Source: Streptomyces goshikiensis (lineage in GTDB: Bacteria; Actinomycetota; Actinomycetes; Streptomycetales; Streptomycetaceae). From it: DNA of 64,000 nt. The stretch covers positions 1,116,001 to 1,180,000 of the forward strand of contig NZ_BMVE01000001.1 in NCBI RefSeq assembly GCF_014650555.1, written 5' to 3'. The position numbers and the translations under genes were made by a program. Below, in pieces: positions 61,227 through 64,000 of the stretch; positions within the stretch are counted from its first letter, which is position 1; the number at the start of each line of letters is the position of its first letter. Below the pieces are notes generated by a model. That model was given only the letters and a program-made list of their open reading frames with translations. It made no database searches and was not told the DNA's origin.

Positions 61227-61358
61227 GACTACCCTCGCTCACTTCTCTTCACTCGGTGCGGGGCGTCTGGGCCCACACGACCTACGTCGGCCTAGCCTAC
61301 CCGCCCGAGCTCTGAGCTTGTAATCCGAGGGCGATCGCGGGGACCCGAGGCGTCCCCC

Positions 61359-61568
61359 TCAGGCCGACTCCACCCCCACATAGGACTCTCGAAGGTACTC
61401 GTGGACCGCGTTTTCGGGGACCCGGAAGGACCGGCCCACCCGGATTGCGGGCAGATGACCGTTGTGCACCAGGCGGTACACGGTCATCTTCGACACTCGC
61501 ATCACCGAGGCGACCTCCGCCACGGTCAGGAACTGAACCTCACTGAGAGGCCTCTCGCCAGCAGCCAT
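61359..61568 (-). CDS. Small helix-turn-helix (excisionase/MerR-like) DNA-binding protein
   Basis: A 69-residue winged-helix protein. The recognition helix is in LTVAEVASVMRVSKMTVYRLV and the wing in HLPAIRVGRSFRVPE, as in excisionase-type and BldC-like DNA-binding proteins. There is no effector domain, so it may bind as an oligomer. I choose ATG 61568 (AAGG upstream) over 61601. It sits between the small basic protein gene and the TTA-containing gene and may act in development, which is inference. Confidence 0.9.
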   Translation of the reverse strand: MAAGERPLSEVQFLTVAEVASVMRVSKMTVYRLVHNGHLPAIRVGRSFRVPENAVHEYLRESYVGVESA

Positions 61569-61682
61569 GACACACCTTGACCTTCCGCGCATGACGGGCA
61601 CCGGCTTCCCCTCCGGTTACTCCTCGTCGTCGCACGCTCACTCCCCAGAGTAGGGGCGTGTGATACGAGTGGGGAAGAGGAG

Positions 61683-62513
61683 CTACAGCCACTCCTGACC
61701 CGGCGGAAGACTGGCTCGATGGAGTACCCAGCGCAAGAGCGGTCGGTAGTAGTCCGAGCGCACCGCGTCATCAAGCGGAACCGCCACCGAGACGCGCCCC
61801 TCGGCCTCCCCGACGAACAGCGCAGGATCATCCGTGTCCGCCAGCCCGATGGCGTCCACACCGAGCTGACCTGCACCGCAGACCCATCCGTGATCTCCGA
61901 CCACCAGCTCCGGCAGCGGCCCGCCGGCCTCCGCCAGCGCCCCGAGCGCGATCCGAACCGGCAGCGGCGAATGGGTGTGCGCGCCGGTCGCACTCCCCGG
62001 CTCCCGCACGCCGGGTTCTCGCACCAGTGCGACCCCCCGTACGTAATCGATGCGGTGCGGGCGTACGCCGAACCGGGTCGCCATGTCGACACCGACCCCC
62101 TGCGCCGGGGTGAGGACAACACAGCCCGCCGCCGACAGCGCCTGCGCCAAACTGACGTAGAACCCCAGGAGCCGGTGCGGATGCCCCGTCCCGAACAGCA
62201 GGGGCGACCGCGCCAGGACCGCCTCCCGCAGCCGTTCCGCGAACGCCTCCAGGGCCGCGACCGTCCGCTCCGGATCGATCACGTCCGGGCCGCTGACGTG
62301 CGAAGGGTCCGCGGAGACCCCGCATTTGTCCGCCATCAGCCGCAGTAAGTCACCCTCGCCCCAGCGCCACTCGGGATCCAGCCCCAGCAGCACCCGGGGA
62401 TCGCGCGCCGCGAACAGGCGGTAACTGCGCAGGCTCTCCTCCCGCGAGGTCGCCACGGGCCCGGCCAACCGGGCGGCCAGCAGATGCGCGCGCAGCGCTG
62501 CGGTGCTCAACAT
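61683..62513 (-). CDS. Conserved protein, phosphatase-like in relatives, with a TTA codon
   Basis: A 276-residue soluble protein with no motif I can name. Conserved-looking blocks are GTGHPHRLLGFYVSLAQAL (about 110-130), VGDHGWVCGAGQLGVDAIGLADTDDPALFV in part (about 220-250) and VAVPLDDAVRSDYYRPLL at the end. Close Streptomyces relatives are labelled phosphatase as I recall, but I cannot see a recognised catalytic motif. Codon 56 (62346-62348) is TTA, so the gene should depend on the bldA tRNA. I start at ATG 62513. Confidence 0.72.
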   Translation of the reverse strand: MLSTAALRAHLLAARLAGPVATSREESLRSYRLFAARDPRVLLGLDPEWRWGEGDLLRLMADKCGVSADPSHVSGPDVIDPERTVAALEAFAERLREAVLARSPLLFGTGHPHRLLGFYVSLAQALSAAGCVVLTPAQGVGVDMATRFGVRPHRIDYVRGVALVREPGVREPGSATGAHTHSPLPVRIALGALAEAGGPLPELVVGDHGWVCGAGQLGVDAIGLADTDDPALFVGEAEGRVSVAVPLDDAVRSDYYRPLLRWVLHRASLPPGQEWL

Positions 62514-62597
62514 CCGTCCGATGCTGCCGCACCGCATCCGGCGGATCCTCAATTCCGGCGAACAGCCCCACAGTTGGCGTAACGATGCGGCAGCGCG

Positions 62598-63776
62598 CTA
62601 CGTGAGCAGGCCGCGCAGCGGGAACACCGCCCGCCGGGTCGCGAGAACGGCCTGATCCGTCCGGTCCGCCGGGTCGTATCCCGCCTCCCAGTCCCGCCAC
62701 ACGGGATTGCGCCCGTCCGTCATCCGGGCCGGCGCGGGCTGCCGGGTCCGCGCGTACACCTCGTCCCGCCACGCGTCCGGCACCGTCGCCGCCGGATCCA
62801 CCGGCCGGTGCGCCGCGATCCCCACCAGATGCGTCCACGAGCGCGGTACGACGTCCACCACCGAGTAGCCGCCGCCGCCCAGCGCCAGCCAGCGCCCGCC
62901 CGCGTGCTCGTGCGCCAGCCGGTGACAGGCCTCCTGGACGGCCCGCTGGGCGTCCAGCGACACCGCCAGGTGGGCCAGCGGGTCCTCGAAGTGCGTATCG
63001 GCCCCGTGCTGCGTCACCAGCACCTGCGGCCGGAAGTCCGCCAGCAGCTCCGGCACCGTCGCGTGGAACGCCCGCAGCCACCCCTCGTCGCCGGTCCCGG
63101 CGGGCAGCGCCACGTTCACCGCGGAGCCCTCGGCCGCCGGACCGCCCGTCTCCTCGGGCCAGCCCGTCTGCGGGAACAGCGTCCGGGGGTGCTCGTGCAG
63201 GGAGACCGTCAGCACCCGCGGGTCGTCCCAGAACGCCGCCTGCACCCCGTCACCGTGGTGCACGTCCACATCCACGTACGCGACCCGCTCGGCCCCCAGC
63301 TCCAGCAGCCGCGCGATCGCGAGCGCCGCGTCGTTGTACACGCAGAACCCCGCCGCGCCCCCGGGCATCGCGTGGTGCAGCCCGCCCGCGAAGTTCACCG
63401 CGTGCTCGGCCTCCCCGTGCCAGAGCGCCTCCGCGCCCGCCACCGACTGCCCCGCGATCAGCGCGGACGCCTCGTGCATGCCGTGGAACGCCGGATCGTC
63501 CATGGTGCCGAGCCCGTACGAACCGTCGGCCACCCCGGGATCCGCCGACACCTCCCGCACGGCCGCCACGTAGTCCTCGCGGTGGACGAGCCGCAGCGTC
63601 GACTCCCCCGCCTCCGGAGCCGCCCGCACCTCCATCTCCCGGTCCAGCCCGAAGGCGCGCACCAGGCCCATGGTCAGCGCCAGGCGCACCGGGTCCATCG
63701 GATGGCTCGGCCCGAAGTCATACCTCGTTACCGCCTCGTCCCACATCAACAGCCCGGTCACCGGCTCGCCGCTCAT
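62598..63776 (-). CDS. acuC: Acetoin utilization protein AcuC (class I/II histone-deacetylase-like)
   Basis: A 392-residue zinc-dependent deacylase of the arginase/deacetylase fold. The zinc ligands are visible in YVDVDVHHGDGVQ (Asp and His) and VTQHGADTHFEDPL (Asp), with the catalytic His pair in GGLHHAMPGGAAGFC. AcuC enzymes deacetylate metabolic enzymes such as acetyl-CoA synthetase. The start ATG 63776 overlaps the opening frame of the upstream MFS gene by 59 bp. Confidence 0.94.
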   Translation of the reverse strand: MSGEPVTGLLMWDEAVTRYDFGPSHPMDPVRLALTMGLVRAFGLDREMEVRAAPEAGESTLRLVHREDYVAAVREVSADPGVADGSYGLGTMDDPAFHGMHEASALIAGQSVAGAEALWHGEAEHAVNFAGGLHHAMPGGAAGFCVYNDAALAIARLLELGAERVAYVDVDVHHGDGVQAAFWDDPRVLTVSLHEHPRTLFPQTGWPEETGGPAAEGSAVNVALPAGTGDEGWLRAFHATVPELLADFRPQVLVTQHGADTHFEDPLAHLAVSLDAQRAVQEACHRLAHEHAGGRWLALGGGGYSVVDVVPRSWTHLVGIAAHRPVDPAATVPDAWRDEVYARTRQPAPARMTDGRNPVWRDWEAGYDPADRTDQAVLATRRAVFPLRGLLT

Positions 63777-64000
63777 GCCGGACACCGTATCGGGCGCCCT
63801 GCGCACCGAACGAGCGGGCGTACAGGAGCGTCACCAGCACCAGTCCCATCGGCACGAGCATCGCGCCCCGGTAGCTCCAGGCGTCCCCGATGCCGCCGAC
63901 GAGCGGCGACCCGATCAGGAACCCGACGTAGTTGAAGATGTTCAGCCGCGCGATCGCCGTGTCCGAGGCACCGGGGAAGAGCCGGCCGGCCGCCGCGAAG
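63718..64000 (-). CDS. MFS transporter, C-terminal part (cut by window edge)
   Basis: The last 93 residues of a leftward membrane protein are visible. FAAAGRLFPGASDTAIARLN leads to a helix NYVGFLIGSPLVGGIGD, then YRGAMLVPMGLVLVTLLYAR, the last two transmembrane segments of a 12-helix MFS carrier. The frame ends at TGA 63718, 59 bp inside the acuC gene, giving an extra basic tail (RHERRAGDRAVDVGRGGNEV). The substrate is unknown. Confidence 0.82.
   Translation of the reverse strand, partial: FAAAGRLFPGASDTAIARLNIFNYVGFLIGSPLVGGIGDAWSYRGAMLVPMGLVLVTLLYARSFGAQGARYGVRHERRAGDRAVDVGRGGNEV

Overview
The window is high-GC actinobacterial chromosome, almost certainly from a Streptomyces. Codon third positions are nearly all G or C, GTG starts are common, and the gene set is typical of the genus: futalosine-pathway menaquinone genes, class I LysRS, Rex with hemACD, the developmental sigma factor BldN with its anti-sigma partner, DUF397/XRE pairs and DUF3558-type lipoproteins. 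It looks like core chromosome; I see no IS element, prophage, CRISPR array, rRNA or tRNA. Both end genes are cut by the window edge: a Ser/Thr kinase on the left and an MFS transporter on the right.

Layout. 1-9.6 kb: kinase, mqnA, a cold-shock protein with a structured leader, a secreted lytic transglycosylase, a secreted peptidase, a lipoprotein and an acyl-CoA ligase. 9.6-12.4 kb: a GntR/membrane-protein pair next to a secreted sialidase. 12.5-14.5 kb: a DAACS-family symporter with a long leader that encodes a poly-cysteine peptide. 14.5-22.2 kb: mqnE, an Lrp regulator, a 44-residue protein, ubiX, a rhomboid protease and a translationally coupled ubiD / unknown / mqnP cluster. 22.3-24.4 kb: PLDc_N protein, a divergent cupin/MarR pair around a 33-bp palindrome, and an SRPBCC protein. 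24.4-30.7 kb: hemL, histidine phosphatase, resA, ccdA, resB and ccsB, all leftward. 31-41 kb: mixed conserved genes, rtcB and DUF3558/DUF2637 proteins. 41-44.8 kb: divergent lysS and argS. 44.9-48.1 kb: two regulatory modules (DUF3995/ECF sigma/SRPBCC and HATPase/XRE/DUF397/DUF1876). 48.2-54.6 kb: rex-hemA-hemC-hemD and hemB. 54.8-64 kb: glutaredoxin-like protein, HAD phosphatase, bldN-rsbN, acyltransferase, epimerase, a 32-residue basic protein, a small HTH protein, acuC and MFS.

How the genes fit together. Three linked themes dominate: respiratory quinone synthesis (mqnA, mqnE, ubiX, ubiD, mqnP), tetrapyrrole synthesis (HemA and HemL make 5-aminolevulinate; HemB, HemC and HemD carry it to uroporphyrinogen III) and cytochrome c maturation by System II. 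Rex couples haem synthesis to the NADH/NAD+ ratio through an operator over its own promoter.

Regulatory signals are the most interesting part: a probably leaderless poly-Cys leader peptide before the symporter, perfect operator palindromes, a terminator-like hairpin in the cold-shock leader, and three genes with a rare TTA (bldA-dependent) codon. A short patch of rare codons inside rtcB covers part of its active site.
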